A stretch of DNA of 64,000 nt from Dechloromonas denitrificans (GCF_020510685.1 NZ_CP075185.1:3596001-3660000), one strand, 5' to 3'; counted from the first letter of the stretch, positions 32,604-42,253 are shown. A program made the numbers and translations. The notes: generated by a model from the letters alone, not told the origin.

Positions 32604-34322
32604 CTAGCGTGCCTGCAGCGCCGGCTTTTTGCCTTTTTTGCCCGGCGCCGTCCCGTCGACTGAAGCATGCTTCGAGCGCAGCAACTCGCTGGCGTGCTGC
32701 AGCGTAATCTCGGTGATATCGACGCCACCCAGCATGCGCGCGATTTCCTGAACCCGGCCATCGTCGTCAAGAGGCTGGATGGCACTCAGCGTCACGCCAT
32801 CGCGCGTCGCCTTGCTGACCTGCCACTGCCAGTCGGCCTGGGCCGCCACCTGCGGCAGATGGGTGACGCACAGCACCTGGCGCTCGCACCCCAGCTCGTT
32901 CAACAAACGCCCGACGATTTCGGCGACGCCGCCGCCGATGCCGACATCAACCTCATCGAAAATCAGCGTCGGCACGCTGGCCGAACGCGAGGTCAGCACC
33001 TGGATCGCCAGGCTGATCCGCGACAACTCGCCGCCCGAAGCAACCTTGGCCAGCGGCTTGGCTTCATTTCCGGCCAGCCCGCCGATGCGGAACTCGACCT
33101 GCTCCATGCCGTAGATGGCGCCGCTGTCGACTGGCACCAGCGCCACCTCGAAGCGCCCGGCCGACAGCGCCAGCTGATGCATCAGCTCACTGACCGCAGC
33201 GCCCATCGCTGCGGCAGTCTGCCGGCGCCCGGCCGACAACACGGCGGCCTTCGCCAGAAAATCCTCACGTGCCGCCCCCACCCGGAGGTCAAGCGCCGCC
33301 AGATCGGTCGAGGCGTCCAGTGCGGCGAGCCGTTGCTGCCAGCTTTCCAGCAAACCGGGCAAGGCTTCCGGCTGAACCCTGAACTTGCGCGCCGCACCGA
33401 GCACGTCTTCGATCCGGCGCTCGATTTCAAGCAAACGTGACGGATCGAGATCGGCACGATCGGCGTAGCGGCGCAGTGTCGATACCGCCTCCGACAACTC
33501 GGCCTGCACCGACTGGACCAGTCCGGCCACTTCCTGCAGGGCCGGATCGTATTCGGCCAGCGATGCCAGCCGTGAGGCAACGCTATCGATCTGCCGCTCG
33601 CAGGCCGCCTCGTTATCGGCCAGAACGGCCAGGGCGAATTGCGCCCCATCGATCAGGCTGGCGGCATGCCCGAGGCGACGATGCTCAAGTTCCAACCCTG
33701 CCCACTCGTCGCTCGAGAAAGCCAGGCTATCGAGTTCGCGCACCTGCCATTCGAGCTGTTCGCGCTCGCGGAGCAGCGCATCGGCCCCTTCTCTGGCCGC
33801 CCGCAGCAATTGCTCGGCGTCGCGCCAGGCGCGAAAAGCCACGCCCACCTCGCGGGCCTGCCCGGTCAGCCCGGCGTGGGCGTCGAGCAAGGTGCGCTGG
33901 GCATCGGCCCGGAGCAGCGACTGATGGGCGTGCTGGCCATGAATATCGACCAGCCATTCGCCGACCTCGCGCAATTGCTGAACCGTTGCCGGCGACCCGT
34001 TGATATAGGCCCGCGAGCGTCCGCCGGCATCGACGACCCGGCGCAACAGCAGTTCATCATCAGCATCGATATCGTTGGCCGACAGCCATGCCTTGACCTC
34101 CGGCAGGCCGGTCACTTCGAAGGTCGCGGCGACTTCCGCCTTGTCGCAGCCGGAACGGACGACGCCGGCGTCGGCTCGCTCGCCGAGGGTCAGGGCTAGC
34201 GCATCGATCAGGATCGACTTGCCGGCCCCGGTCTCTCCGGTCAAGGCACCAAAACCCGCCGAAAACTCGAGTTCCAGGCGGTCGACAATGACGAAATCGC
34301 GAATAGTCAGGTGGCGCAGCAT
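32604..34322 (-). CDS. recN: DNA repair protein RecN
   Basis: A 572-residue SMC-like ATPase used in double-strand break repair. Walker A is [18 protein letters not shown] near residue 30, and the ABC signature ([17 protein letters not shown]) and Walker B ([13 protein letters not shown]) lie near residues 430-480, with a long coiled coil between. The start ATG shares one base with the nadK stop (TGATG), so the two are coupled. Confidence 0.97.
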   Translation of the reverse strand: MLRHLTIRDFVIVDRLELEFSAGFGALTGETGAGKSILIDALALTLGERADAGVVRSGCDKAEVAATFEVTGLPEVKAWLSANDIDADDELLLRRVVDAGGRSRAYINGSPATVQQLREVGEWLVDIHGQHAHQSLLRADAQRTLLDAHAGLTGQAREVGVAFRAWRDAEQLLRAAREGADALLREREQLEWQVRELDSLAFSSDEWAGLELEHRRLGHAASLIDGAQFALAVLADNEAACERQIDSVASRLASLAEYDPALQEVAGLVQSVQAELSEAVSTLRRYADRADLDPSRLLEIERRIEDVLGAARKFRVQPEALPGLLESWQQRLAALDASTDLAALDLRVGAAREDFLAKAAVLSAGRRQTAAAMGAAVSELMHQLALSAGRFEVALVPVDSGAIYGMEQVEFRIGGLAGNEAKPLAKVASGGELSRISLAIQVLTSRSASVPTLIFDEVDVGIGGGVAEIVGRLLNELGCERQVLCVTHLPQVAAQADWQWQVSKATRDGVTLSAIQPLDDDGRVQEIARMLGGVDITEITLQHASELLRSKHASVDGTAPGKKGKKPALQAR

Positions 34323-35233
34323 CAGGGACCTTTGGGCCGTTCGCTCCAGTGCAGTTTCTGGCGCAACATGGTGAAATAACTGTACCCGGGCGGGTGCAGG
34401 AAACAGATGGCGTATTCGGAACGCCGCAGGCGGACGCAGTCGTCACGCGCCAGATCGAGCGTTACCTGGCCGTCGAAGTGCACCCGTGGGTCGTCGGCAT
34501 TGGCGATGCGCAGTTCGATGTCGGCGCTGTCATTGACGATGATCGGCCGGTTGCTCAGGGCATGCGGGCAGAGCGGCACCAGCGCGATGCCGGTCAGCGT
34601 CGGGTGCAGGATCGGCCCGCCCGAGGACAGCGAATAGGCGGTCGAGCCGGTCGGTGTCGAGACGATCAGGCCGTCCGAGCGCAGGTTGTAGATGAACTCG
34701 CCGTCGATGAACAGTTCGAATTCGATCATCCGGCCGATCGCGCCCTTGTCGACAACCACGTCGTTGAGCGCCATGTTCGAGGCGATTTCCTTGCCGTCGC
34801 GAATCACCTCGGCGGCCAGCAGCATGCGATTTTCCGGCTTGAAGCGACCGTCGAGCAGATCGTTCATGCAGGTCAGCATGTCGTCGCGGGCAATATCGGT
34901 CATGAACCCCAGACGCCCCTGATTGACCCCGACCAGCGGCACGCAATAGCGGGCCAGACGGCGCGCCGCGTTGAGCATCGTGCCGTCGCCGCCGAGCACG
35001 ATGGCCAGATCGGCGTGGGCGCCGATGTCGTTGAAGCCGCAGGTCACCCAGCGCGCCAGATCGACGATACGACCGATATGTTCCGCCGTCTCCCGCTCGA
35101 TGAAGACCGAAATACCGCGCTCATGCAGATACTCGGCCAGTCGGCGCAGCGACTCGGCGATTTCCGGACTATGGTATTTGCCGACCAGCGCAATGGTCCG
35201 CGGCGAGCGGTAGGAAGCGAAGCCTCTTTTCAT
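34322..35233 (-). CDS. nadK: NAD kinase
   Basis: 303 residues from ATG 35233 ([20 protein letters not shown]); the frame is open 19 codons further but those overlap the promoter of hrcA. NAD kinase makes NADP from NAD. The family motifs are seen: [25 protein letters not shown] and the substrate loop [21 protein letters not shown]. It overlaps recN by one base and is divergent from hrcA, an order common in betaproteobacteria. Confidence 0.95.
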   Translation of the reverse strand: MKRGFASYRSPRTIALVGKYHSPEIAESLRRLAEYLHERGISVFIERETAEHIGRIVDLARWVTCGFNDIGAHADLAIVLGGDGTMLNAARRLARYCVPLVGVNQGRLGFMTDIARDDMLTCMNDLLDGRFKPENRMLLAAEVIRDGKEIASNMALNDVVVDKGAIGRMIEFELFIDGEFIYNLRSDGLIVSTPTGSTAYSLSSGGPILHPTLTGIALVPLCPHALSNRPIIVNDSADIELRIANADDPRVHFDGQVTLDLARDDCVRLRRSEYAICFLHPPGYSYFTMLRQKLHWSERPKGP

Positions 35234-35260
35234 GGCCTGAATTCTTGCATAAAAAATGCG

Positions 35261-35291
35261 TTGTCGCGCCGCCCGTGGATTTTTGTACAAT
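35261..35291 (+). promoter_or_regulatory. Possible sigma-70 promoter of hrcA
   Basis: TTGTCG (35261-35266) and TACAAT (35286-35291) are separated by 19 bases, longer than ideal. The -10 box ends only eight bases before the hrcA ATG, so a transcript from here would have almost no leader. Confidence 0.35.
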
Positions 35292-35299
35292 GCCCTGCC

Positions 35300-36325
35300 A
35301 TGCTGGATGAACGCTCACGCACCCTTCTCAAAGCGCTGGTTGAACATTACATCGCGGATGGTCAACCGGTCGGTTCGCGTGCCCTGTCAAAGTTTTCCGG
35401 CCTCGATCTGTCGCCGGCCACCATCCGCAACGTCATGGCCGACCTCGAAGAAGCCGGCTTTGTCGCCAGCCCCCACACCTCGGCCGGCCGTGTGCCAACG
35501 GCCCGCGGTTACCGGCTGTTCGTGGACAGCCTGCTTACCGTGCAGACGCTGGAAGCCCGCCAGATGGGCGTCATGGAAGAAGCGCTGCAGGGTCGCCCGG
35601 CAAACCAGATTATCGCCAGCGCCTCGCAACTACTCTCCAGCCTGACCCACTTCGCCGGCGTCGTGATTGCCCCTAACCGGGCGAGCAGCCGCATCCGCCA
35701 GATCGAATTTCTCAGCCTGTCGGAAAAGCGCATCCTGCTGATCATCGTCACCACCGATGGCGACGTGCAGAACCGCATCCTGAATACCGAAAAAGCCTAT
35801 TCGCCATCGGAGCTGGTGACCGCCGCCAACTACCTGACGCAGAATTTCGCCGGCCTCGATTTCGAGCAGATCCGCCATCGCCTGACCACCGAAATCCAGC
35901 AACTCCGCGAAGACATCAAGCCGCTCATGGCCCAGGCGCTCGAAGCCGGCGACGCCGCGCTTTCCGAGAATGCGATGCCCTACGTCATTTCCGGCGAAAG
36001 AAACCTGCTCGACGTCGAGGAACTGTCCTCGAACATGAAACGGCTGCGCGAGTTGTTCGACTTGTTCGAGCAACGCACCAGCCTGATGCGCCTGCTCGAT
36101 GTCTCGAACCGCGCCGAAGGCGTGCAGATATTCATCGGCGGCGAATCGGGCATCGCCTCGCTCGACGAGTGCAGCGTGATCACCGCGCCTTATGCGGTCG
36201 ACGGCCGGATCGTCGGCTCGGTCGGCGTCATCGGGCCGACCCGGATGGCTTACGAACGGGTCATTCCGATTGTCGACATCACCGCCCGTCTGCTCTCCAG
36301 CGCCCTCTCCTACAAAGACGAATAA
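35300..36325 (+). CDS. hrcA: Heat-inducible transcription repressor HrcA
   Basis: 341 residues from ATG 35300 ([20 protein letters not shown]). It has an N-terminal winged helix ([31 protein letters not shown] region) and a C-terminal GAF-like domain (IFIGGESG, then [20 protein letters not shown]). It represses chaperone genes by binding CIRCE elements and depends on GroEL. I see no CIRCE element in this window, so its targets (often groESL) lie elsewhere. It lies two bases before hemH. Confidence 0.95.
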   Translation: MLDERSRTLLKALVEHYIADGQPVGSRALSKFSGLDLSPATIRNVMADLEEAGFVASPHTSAGRVPTARGYRLFVDSLLTVQTLEARQMGVMEEALQGRPANQIIASASQLLSSLTHFAGVVIAPNRASSRIRQIEFLSLSEKRILLIIVTTDGDVQNRILNTEKAYSPSELVTAANYLTQNFAGLDFEQIRHRLTTEIQQLREDIKPLMAQALEAGDAALSENAMPYVISGERNLLDVEELSSNMKRLRELFDLFEQRTSLMRLLDVSNRAEGVQIFIGGESGIASLDECSVITAPYAVDGRIVGSVGVIGPTRMAYERVIPIVDITARLLSSALSYKDE

Positions 36326-36327
36326 CC

Positions 36328-37431
36328 ATGCCCCGTTATCTTCCGGAACCGCCCCACCGGCACGGCACCGCCGCGTCCACCGCCGTCGTTCTGGTCAATC
36401 TGGGCACGCCGGACGCGCCGACCGCTCCGGCGCTCAAACGCTATCTGAAGGAATTCCTTTCCGATCCGCGCGTCGTCGAGATTCCGAAGCCGATCTGGTG
36501 GCTGATCCTGAACGGCATCATCCTCAACATCCGGCCGAAAAAATCTGCCGCCAAATACGCCAGCGTCTGGCTGCCGGAGGGCTCGCCGCTGCGCGTCCAC
36601 AGCGAGCGCCAGGCCAAGCTGCTCAAAGGCTTTCTCGGCGAGCGAGGGCATCATCTGACGGTCACTTCGGCGATGCGCTATGGCTCGCCGTCGATACGCA
36701 GCGTCCTCGCCCACCTGAAAGCCGAGGGCGCCAGTCGCATCCTGCTCGTCCCGATGTATCCGCAATACTCGGCGAGCACCACGGCCACGGTCATCGACGA
36801 AGCCGGCGACTGGCTGCGGCAGTTGCGCAACCAGCCGGAGATGCGCTTTGTCCGCAACTTCCACGACGACGCAAGCTACCTCGCGGCGCTCGAGAAATCG
36901 GTCCGCCGACACTGGCAGGAGCGCGGCGCGCTCGGCGCCGAGGATCGCCTGCTCATCAGTTTCCACGGCCTGCCCCGGCGCAGCCTCGAACTCGGCGACC
37001 CGTATTTCTGCGAATGCCACAAGACCGGTCGCCTGCTCGCCGAACGCCTTGGCCTGCGGCCCGAGCAATACCAGATCTGCTTCCAGTCGCGCTTCGGCAA
37101 GGCCGAGTGGCTGCAGCCCTACACCGCCCCGACGCTGCATGCATGGGGGCAGCAGGGGATCCGCCGCGTCGATGTGATCTGCCCGGGCTTTGTCGCCGAT
37201 TGCCTGGAAACGCTCGAAGAAATCGCCCTCGAAGGTCGCGCCGACTTCGTCGCCGCCGGCGGCAAGGAATATCACTACATCCCGGCGCTCAACGAGGACG
37301 ACGCGTGGATCAAGGCGCTGGCCGACCTGGTCGAGCGCCAGTTGGCCGGCTGGCCGACAAAGACGCCGGTCGATCCGCACGCCCAGGAAATCAGCGCCCG
37401 CGAAGCCATCAAGTTCGGCGCCCGGACTTGA
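36328..37431 (+). CDS. hemH: Ferrochelatase
   Basis: 367 residues. It inserts Fe(II) into protoporphyrin IX as the last step of heme synthesis. The motifs VVLVNLGTPDAPTAPALKRY, LLVPMYPQYSASTTATV, the catalytic His in LLISFHGLPRRSLELGDPY and the C-terminal CPGFVADCLETLEEI are intact. It starts at ATG 36328, two bases after hrcA, so it is very likely cotranscribed. Heme supply fits the complex I and heme-chemoreceptor genes in this window. Confidence 0.96.
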   Translation: MPRYLPEPPHRHGTAASTAVVLVNLGTPDAPTAPALKRYLKEFLSDPRVVEIPKPIWWLILNGIILNIRPKKSAAKYASVWLPEGSPLRVHSERQAKLLKGFLGERGHHLTVTSAMRYGSPSIRSVLAHLKAEGASRILLVPMYPQYSASTTATVIDEAGDWLRQLRNQPEMRFVRNFHDDASYLAALEKSVRRHWQERGALGAEDRLLISFHGLPRRSLELGDPYFCECHKTGRLLAERLGLRPEQYQICFQSRFGKAEWLQPYTAPTLHAWGQQGIRRVDVICPGFVADCLETLEEIALEGRADFVAAGGKEYHYIPALNEDDAWIKALADLVERQLAGWPTKTPVDPHAQEISAREAIKFGART

Positions 37432-37448
37432 AATATCGGCGGCCGGAC

Positions 37449-37472
37449 AAATATCAGAACAATCTGATATTT
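37449..37472. promoter_or_regulatory. Perfect 10-pair inverted repeat just upstream of trxC
   Basis: AAATATCAGA and TCTGATATTT flank the four bases ACAA. The right arm ends where the TTTGGAG ribosome-binding region begins, 10 bases before the trxC ATG. The AT-rich stem has no U tract after it, so it could be an operator or an mRNA hairpin near the ribosome site rather than a terminator. Confidence 0.55.
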
Positions 37473-37482
37473 GGAGTCTGCC

Positions 37483-37926
37483 ATGAGCGATAGCCTGCAC
37501 GTCGTCTGCCCGCATTGCGCAGCGGTCAACCGCCTTCCCGCCGCCCGTTTGAGCCAGCAGCCGACTTGCGGCCAATGCAAACAACCGCTCTTCGACGGCG
37601 AGCCGCTGGAGCTGAACGCTGCCACCTTCGATCGCCACATCGGGCGCAACGATCTGCCGGTCGTCGTCGACTTCTGGGCTCCGTGGTGCGGTCCGTGCCG
37701 GATGATGGCGCCCAATTTCCATCAGGCCGCGGTCGATCTCAAACCCCGCGCCCGCCTGGCCAAGCTCAACACTGAAGACGAGCAGCAACTGGCTGCCCGT
37801 TTCAACATTCGCAGCATTCCCACCCTGGCCATATTCAAGGGCGGGCGGGAAATCGCCCGGCAGAGCGGCGCACTCGACCTTGGCGCGCTGAAACGCTGGA
37901 TAGAGCCGCACCTTTACAAAACTTAA
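37483..37926 (+). CDS. trxC: Thioredoxin 2 (zinc-finger thioredoxin TrxC)
   Basis: 147 residues from ATG 37483. Four cysteines in an N-terminal zinc ribbon (C9-C12 in CPHC and C29-C32 in CGQC) mark the TrxC type. The thioredoxin domain has the active site WCGPC (Cys69, Cys72) and the cis-proline in SIPTLAIFKGG. It reduces protein disulfides, often during oxidative stress. GGAG precedes the start, and a 10-pair inverted repeat lies directly upstream. It follows hemH by 51 bases. Confidence 0.95.
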   Translation: MSDSLHVVCPHCAAVNRLPAARLSQQPTCGQCKQPLFDGEPLELNAATFDRHIGRNDLPVVVDFWAPWCGPCRMMAPNFHQAAVDLKPRARLAKLNTEDEQQLAARFNIRSIPTLAIFKGGREIARQSGALDLGALKRWIEPHLYKT

Positions 37927-37950
37927 CTTTCCGGGCGGCCGGCCGTTAAC

Positions 37951-37968
37951 AACGTGTCGAAACACGTT
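37951..37968 (+). terminator. Small hairpin after trxC
   Basis: AACGTGT and ACACGTT form a seven-pair stem around the tetraloop CGAA. Only CTTT follows, so termination would be weak. It lies in the 56-base gap between trxC and the EF-hand gene, just before GGAGG of the latter. Confidence 0.35.
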
Positions 37969-37982
37969 CTTTGGAGGCCCCC

Positions 37983-39035
37983 ATGAAAATCGCCAGCGCC
38001 AACCTGCAAATGGCTTCAGCGCATACCAGCCTGCAGCGCCACGAGGTCAAGGAGTCTTTGAAAATGTGGGTCGGCCAGCGCCGTCCGGACTTTGCCGGGG
38101 ATGGCGCCGCCGGACGGCGCCCCCAACTCGACTCGGTGACCCTGTCCGAAGCCGGCAAGGCCGCCCAATCGGCCGAAGCGACCAAGGATGCGCAGGATGC
38201 CGCGGTCGACAATGATCCGAAGATGATCTTGATCCGCTCGATGCTCGAGAAAATGCTCGGCCACAAAATCCACCTCTTCGATGCGGCCGAGTTGCAGGCG
38301 CGCATGGACCGGGTCGGCAGCGAAGCGAGCCAGGCAGCGACTCCTAGTCAACCGAGCGCAGCCGGTTTCGGGGTCGAGCACGACCGCCACGAGTCGTACA
38401 CCGAAGCCGAACAAACCAGCTTTGCAGCGAGCGGCACCGTCAAGACGGCGGATGGCCGGGAGATCAGCTTCCAGCTCGAACTCTCGATGGCGCGTGCCTA
38501 TTACGAAGAAAGCGACGTCAGCATTCGCCTCGGCGACGCGGCACGCAAGACCGATCCACTGGTTCTCAACTTTGCCGGCACGGCAGCCCAGCTGACCGAC
38601 CAGCGCTTTGCCTTCGACCTGAACAGCGACGGTCGCGACGAGCAAATCAACTTTGTCGCGCCGGGCAGCGGCTTCCTCGCCTTCGATCGCAACCAGGACG
38701 GCAAGGTCAACAATGGCAGCGAACTGTTCGGGCCGGCGACCAACGACGGCTTTGCCGAACTGGCCGCACTCGACGACGACAAAAACGGCTGGATCGATGA
38801 AAACGATGCCGCTTTCAACAAACTGCAGGTTTGGACGCGCGACGCCAGCGGCAAAGACGAGCTCCAGTCGCTCACCGCGGCCGGAGTCGGCGCCATCGCG
38901 CTAAGCCGCATCGCGACGCCATTTGATCTGAAGACTAATGCCAATGAACTTCTCGGCCAGATCCGGACATCCGGGATTTTTTTGCAGGAAGATGGCGCGG
39001 CTGGCACAATCCAACAAATAGACCTGACCGCCTAA
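37983..39035 (+). CDS. EF-hand-like calcium-binding protein of unknown function
   Basis: 350 residues from ATG 37983, which has GGAGG seven bases upstream. No signal peptide or membrane segment is seen. The first 150 residues are hydrophilic and match nothing I know. Residues about 210-295 hold several DxDxDG-type loops: FDLNSDGRDE, FDRNQDGKVNNGSELFG and LDDDKNGWIDENDAAF, followed by WTRDASGKDEL. This pattern (an AFDRNxDGxxxxGSELFG core) is also found near the ends of large bacterial calcium-binding and RTX-type proteins, as I recall. It lies 32 bases before the chemoreceptor gene. Calcium binding is inferred, and the role is unknown. Confidence 0.75.
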   Translation: MKIASANLQMASAHTSLQRHEVKESLKMWVGQRRPDFAGDGAAGRRPQLDSVTLSEAGKAAQSAEATKDAQDAAVDNDPKMILIRSMLEKMLGHKIHLFDAAELQARMDRVGSEASQAATPSQPSAAGFGVEHDRHESYTEAEQTSFAASGTVKTADGREISFQLELSMARAYYEESDVSIRLGDAARKTDPLVLNFAGTAAQLTDQRFAFDLNSDGRDEQINFVAPGSGFLAFDRNQDGKVNNGSELFGPATNDGFAELAALDDDKNGWIDENDAAFNKLQVWTRDASGKDELQSLTAAGVGAIALSRIATPFDLKTNANELLGQIRTSGIFLQEDGAAGTIQQIDLTA

Positions 39036-39067
39036 TAGAATCGGCGGCAGTTACAAGGGGACATTAA

Positions 39068-40687
39068 ATGCCGCGCTTTGCCGATTTGAAGATTTGGGTA
39101 CGGTTAACCGCCGCCATCTGGCTGATACTGGCCATCATCTGGATAGGGGCCATCGTCTGGACGACACAGGTCAACCGCGACACCGCCATTCGTCAGGCAC
39201 AGGATTTTTCGAAGAGCATTCATGAAATGACCATGGCCGGCCTGACCGGCATGATGATCACCGGTACCGTCGGCCAGCGCGAGGTTTTCCTCGACCAGAT
39301 CAAGCAGTTGTCGATCATCAAGGACCTGCGGGTCGCCCGCGGCGACGCGGTGGTCAAGCTCTACGGCCCGGACACCAAGGACACCAAGCCGCTCGAACCG
39401 CTCGAACAGCAGGTCATGACCAGTGGCCAGGCTTACACCGCCGTCGAGTCGACGGGCGGCAGTTCCTTCCTGCACGTCATCAATCCGACCAAGGCCTCGA
39501 AGAACTACCTCGGCAAGGACTGCGTGCTCTGTCACCAGGTTCCCGAGGGCACGGTACTCGGCATCGTCAGCATGAAGGTTTCGCTCGACTCCGTCGAAGC
39601 CGAAGTCTCGGCCTTCCGCCTGAAAATCGCCGGTGTGGCCGTCGGTGCGCTCGGCGCATTGCTGGTCATCATTTACCTGCTGACCAATCACTTCGTCACG
39701 GTACCGCTCGAGCAACTGCGCAGCGGTCTGCGTGACATCGCCAGTGGCGAAGGTGACCTGACCCGCCGCCTGCCGGTCAACGGCAAGGACGAAGTTGGCC
39801 AGTCGGCGCTCGTCTTCAACGAAATGATGGAGAACTTCAACCAGTTGGTCCGCCAGGTGCGCGACTCGGCCAGCCAGGTCTCGGCCCGGGTTGCCGACCT
39901 TTCCGACAGCGCCGACCGCGTCTCGCAAAGTTCCCACCTGCAAAATCAGCAATCCAACGAAGCTGCCAGCGCGGTCGAGCAACTGGTCGCCAGCATTTCC
40001 TCCATCGCCAGCAGTGCCGAACACGTTCAGCATCAGTCGCAGGAAAGTCTGGCACGCGCCAACGAAGGCAACAAGACGCTCACCGTGTTGCTCGACGAAA
40101 TGAATGTCGTCGAACGCGCGGTCAAGGAAATGGCTTCCTCGGTCAATGACTTTGTCCACAACACCGAGTCGATCACGCAGATGACCCGCGAGGTCAAAGA
40201 TATTGCCGAGCAGACCAATCTGCTGGCGCTCAATGCCGCGATCGAAGCGGCGCGGGCCGGCGAACAGGGCCGCGGCTTCGCCGTGGTCGCCGACGAAGTG
40301 CGCAAGCTGGCCGAGAAATCCTCACGGTCGGCCAGCGAGATCGACACCATCACCGCCAACCTGAGCGCCCAGTCGGTAGCCGTCCGCCGCAGCATCGAAG
40401 AAAGCCTCGACCACCTGGCCAGCAGCCAGTCGGCCGTCGGCAAAGTCTCCAGCGTATTGCAGGCATCGAACGGTTCGGTCACCGAAGTCGATCACGGTCT
40501 CGACAGTATCGCCACGGCGACCGATCACCAACGCCGCGTTTCCGGCGATGTCGTAGCCAGCATCGAAGCGATTGCCGGCATGGCGCGCGACAATAACGGT
40601 ACGGTCGAACAAACCGCCGGGGCCGCGCACGATCTGAAACAACTGGCCGAAGGACTGGCCTCGATGGTCGGCCGTTTCAAGGTGTAG
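39068..40687 (+). CDS. Methyl-accepting chemotaxis protein with periplasmic c-type heme motif
   Basis: 539 residues. TM1 lies at about 10-32, a periplasmic domain follows to about 187, TM2 spans about 188-212, then come HAMP ([20 protein letters not shown]) and the signalling domain with the hairpin tip [20 protein letters not shown] and [17 protein letters not shown]. The periplasmic part contains DCVLCHQ, a CXXCH heme c motif (Cys152, Cys155, His156), preceded by NYLGK. Heme-bearing periplasmic sensor domains are known from Geobacter chemoreceptors GSU0582 and GSU0935, which respond to redox or gases; a similar role is inferred here. No che genes lie nearby. A strong terminator follows. Confidence 0.92.
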   Translation: MPRFADLKIWVRLTAAIWLILAIIWIGAIVWTTQVNRDTAIRQAQDFSKSIHEMTMAGLTGMMITGTVGQREVFLDQIKQLSIIKDLRVARGDAVVKLYGPDTKDTKPLEPLEQQVMTSGQAYTAVESTGGSSFLHVINPTKASKNYLGKDCVLCHQVPEGTVLGIVSMKVSLDSVEAEVSAFRLKIAGVAVGALGALLVIIYLLTNHFVTVPLEQLRSGLRDIASGEGDLTRRLPVNGKDEVGQSALVFNEMMENFNQLVRQVRDSASQVSARVADLSDSADRVSQSSHLQNQQSNEAASAVEQLVASISSIASSAEHVQHQSQESLARANEGNKTLTVLLDEMNVVERAVKEMASSVNDFVHNTESITQMTREVKDIAEQTNLLALNAAIEAARAGEQGRGFAVVADEVRKLAEKSSRSASEIDTITANLSAQSVAVRRSIEESLDHLASSQSAVGKVSSVLQASNGSVTEVDHGLDSIATATDHQRRVSGDVVASIEAIAGMARDNNGTVEQTAGAAHDLKQLAEGLASMVGRFKV

Positions 40688-40706
40688 GAAACGACACAGC
40701 CCAAAT

Positions 40707-40732
40707 AAAACCGCCTCTAACGAGGCGGTTTT
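40707..40732. terminator. Bidirectional terminator between chemoreceptor and kinase genes
   Basis: AAAACCGCCTC and GAGGCGGTTTT form an 11-pair stem around TAAC. T tracts follow on both strands (TTTTC plus, TTTTATTT minus). It serves the converging chemoreceptor and kinase genes and touches the last codon of the kinase. Confidence 0.9.
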
Positions 40733-42102
40733 CACATCGGCGTCAGTTCCAGATCGAGACCGCCGCCCGGCCGGGAGCGCGTCAGTCCGCTGAGCGACCC
40801 GGTACCCGCTGGGATGGCCGGCTGGCCGAGGGCGGCGGCAATCTTGTTCACCTCGCGCAGACGGCGGATCATCCTCGCCAGCAGTACGTTGCGCATCCGC
40901 TCGAGCAATTCCTCGGAGGAGAGCGCCAATGCCGCGGCATTGATTTCGAGGAACAGCGTCGGCTCCAGCGTGACGACCGTGGCGTGACGCTGATCGCTGG
41001 CCGGGTGCAGGTAAGCCATCTCGCCGATCGGCTCGCTCGGCCCCAGACGGCAGAGCGCCCGCCCCTCGACCGAGACTTCAACGCAACCGGTGAGAATGAT
41101 GCCAAACATCTTATTGCGCTCGCCTTCGCAAATGATCGCCACATTGGGCGAAACATTGCGCCAGACGGAAACGCGTAGAACCTCCCAGAGTTCGATATTT
41201 TCGAATTCGGTGAAGAAATCGAGCCGGCGCAGCATTTCGAAATGCTTGGTGTCCTGCGCCGTTTCGTCCTCTTCGAGGATCTGGTAGCGCACGGCGGAAA
41301 GATCCTTGGCGAACTCGGCGCCGTTCCGGTAACGGCTGTACAAATCCTTTTCCAGCGCCCGCCGCATGATCGCATTGAGGCCTTCCGGCAGATTCGGGTT
41401 GAGCGCCGTGATCGCCGGCGCGTCGGTATTGATGATGCGGTAGATCAGCGTCGCCTGATTGGCGGCCCGGAACGGCAGGCGGCCGGTGAGCAGCTGGAAC
41501 ATCACGACCCCCAATGAATAGAGATCGGTCTTCTGATTGAGCGGGTAGCCCTTGATCTGCTCGGGCGACATGTAGGCCGGCGAACCGACGCCCATGATGA
41601 AGGTCGAGTCGCGATCCAGATCCTTGTTCATGTTCAAGGCCAGGCCGAAATCGGCGATTTTCGCCTCGTCGTTGGCGGCGACCATGATATTGGCCGGCTT
41701 GATGTCGCGGTGGATGATGCCCTGCCGATAGGCGCTGTCGAGCGCCATGCAGCACTTGAAGATGATGCCGATGACCCGGTGCATCGGCAGCAGCTTGTCG
41801 ATCCGGATGTGCTCTTCGAGACTGAAGCCGTCGATGTATTCCATCGCCAGGTAGGCAAATTCGTCCTCGACCACGGCATCGAAAACATGGACGATATTCG
41901 GATGGTCGAGGCGCTGCGAAACCATTCCCTCGTTCTGGAACAGCTTGCGCATACGACGCGACATCGCTGCGGAATCCTGCCCGAAACGGATCACCTTGAC
42001 GGCTACCTGGCGCTCGGAATCCGGGTCATCGCAGAGGTAGACCGTAGCAGTCGCCCCCTTGCCCAGTTCGCGGACAACGCGATATTTGCCAATCGTATCC
42101 AT
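40732..42102 (-). CDS. Ser/Thr protein kinase fused to a cyclic-nucleotide-binding domain
   Basis: 456 residues, no membrane helix. The N-terminal Hanks-type kinase has all core residues: glycine loop GKGATATV (14-21), Lys36 in VAVKV, HRDIKPAN (Asp133), DFG (151-153) and SPE in place of APE. After a linker, residues about 290-410 form a cNMP-binding fold with the phosphate-binding cassette PIGEMAYLHPASDQRHATV. The layout resembles eukaryotic cyclic-nucleotide-regulated kinases but with the order reversed compared with PKG. Cyclic AMP/GMP control is inferred; the cassette's usual acid and arginine are present. It is divergent from grpE-dnaK-dnaJ. Confidence 0.9.
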   Translation of the reverse strand: MDTIGKYRVVRELGKGATATVYLCDDPDSERQVAVKVIRFGQDSAAMSRRMRKLFQNEGMVSQRLDHPNIVHVFDAVVEDEFAYLAMEYIDGFSLEEHIRIDKLLPMHRVIGIIFKCCMALDSAYRQGIIHRDIKPANIMVAANDEAKIADFGLALNMNKDLDRDSTFIMGVGSPAYMSPEQIKGYPLNQKTDLYSLGVVMFQLLTGRLPFRAANQATLIYRIINTDAPAITALNPNLPEGLNAIMRRALEKDLYSRYRNGAEFAKDLSAVRYQILEEDETAQDTKHFEMLRRLDFFTEFENIELWEVLRVSVWRNVSPNVAIICEGERNKMFGIILTGCVEVSVEGRALCRLGPSEPIGEMAYLHPASDQRHATVVTLEPTLFLEINAAALALSSEELLERMRNVLLARMIRRLREVNKIAAALGQPAIPAGTGSLSGLTRSRPGGGLDLELTPM

Positions 42103-42197
42103 GCAACGCCCTGCAGTTATTAATTTTGATAGTTTATCGTAGCACGCAGCTCATCGACGCGCAGTTGCGAAACAGCAAAGAATCTTTAAACGAAGCT

Positions 42198-42225
42198 CTT
42201 GAAATACGCCGCGGCACCCCAATCT
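42198..42225 (+). promoter_or_regulatory. Sigma-32 (heat-shock) promoter of grpE-dnaK-dnaJ
   Basis: CTTGAAA (42198-42204) and CCCCAATCT (42217-42225) match the sigma-32 -35 and -10 consensus (CTTGAA and CCCCATnT) with 13 bases between CTTGAA and CCCC, the usual spacing. The grpE start lies 28 bases downstream. Confidence 0.82.
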
Positions 42226-42253
42226 GTTTCAACAGCTTTTTTGGAGAATGCAC

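Noticed and set aside
34349-35299. Upstream extension of the hrcA frame
   Set aside because: It is antisense to nadK; HrcA family proteins start at the ATG at 35300.
36310-37965. 551-codon minus-strand open frame opposite hemH and trxC
   Set aside because: It is an antisense shadow of two well-supported genes with no domain of its own.
42120-42253. CIRCE element upstream of grpE
   Set aside because: A TAGCAC-like stretch near 42140 lacks the nine-base inverted partner; only the sigma-32 promoter is convincing.
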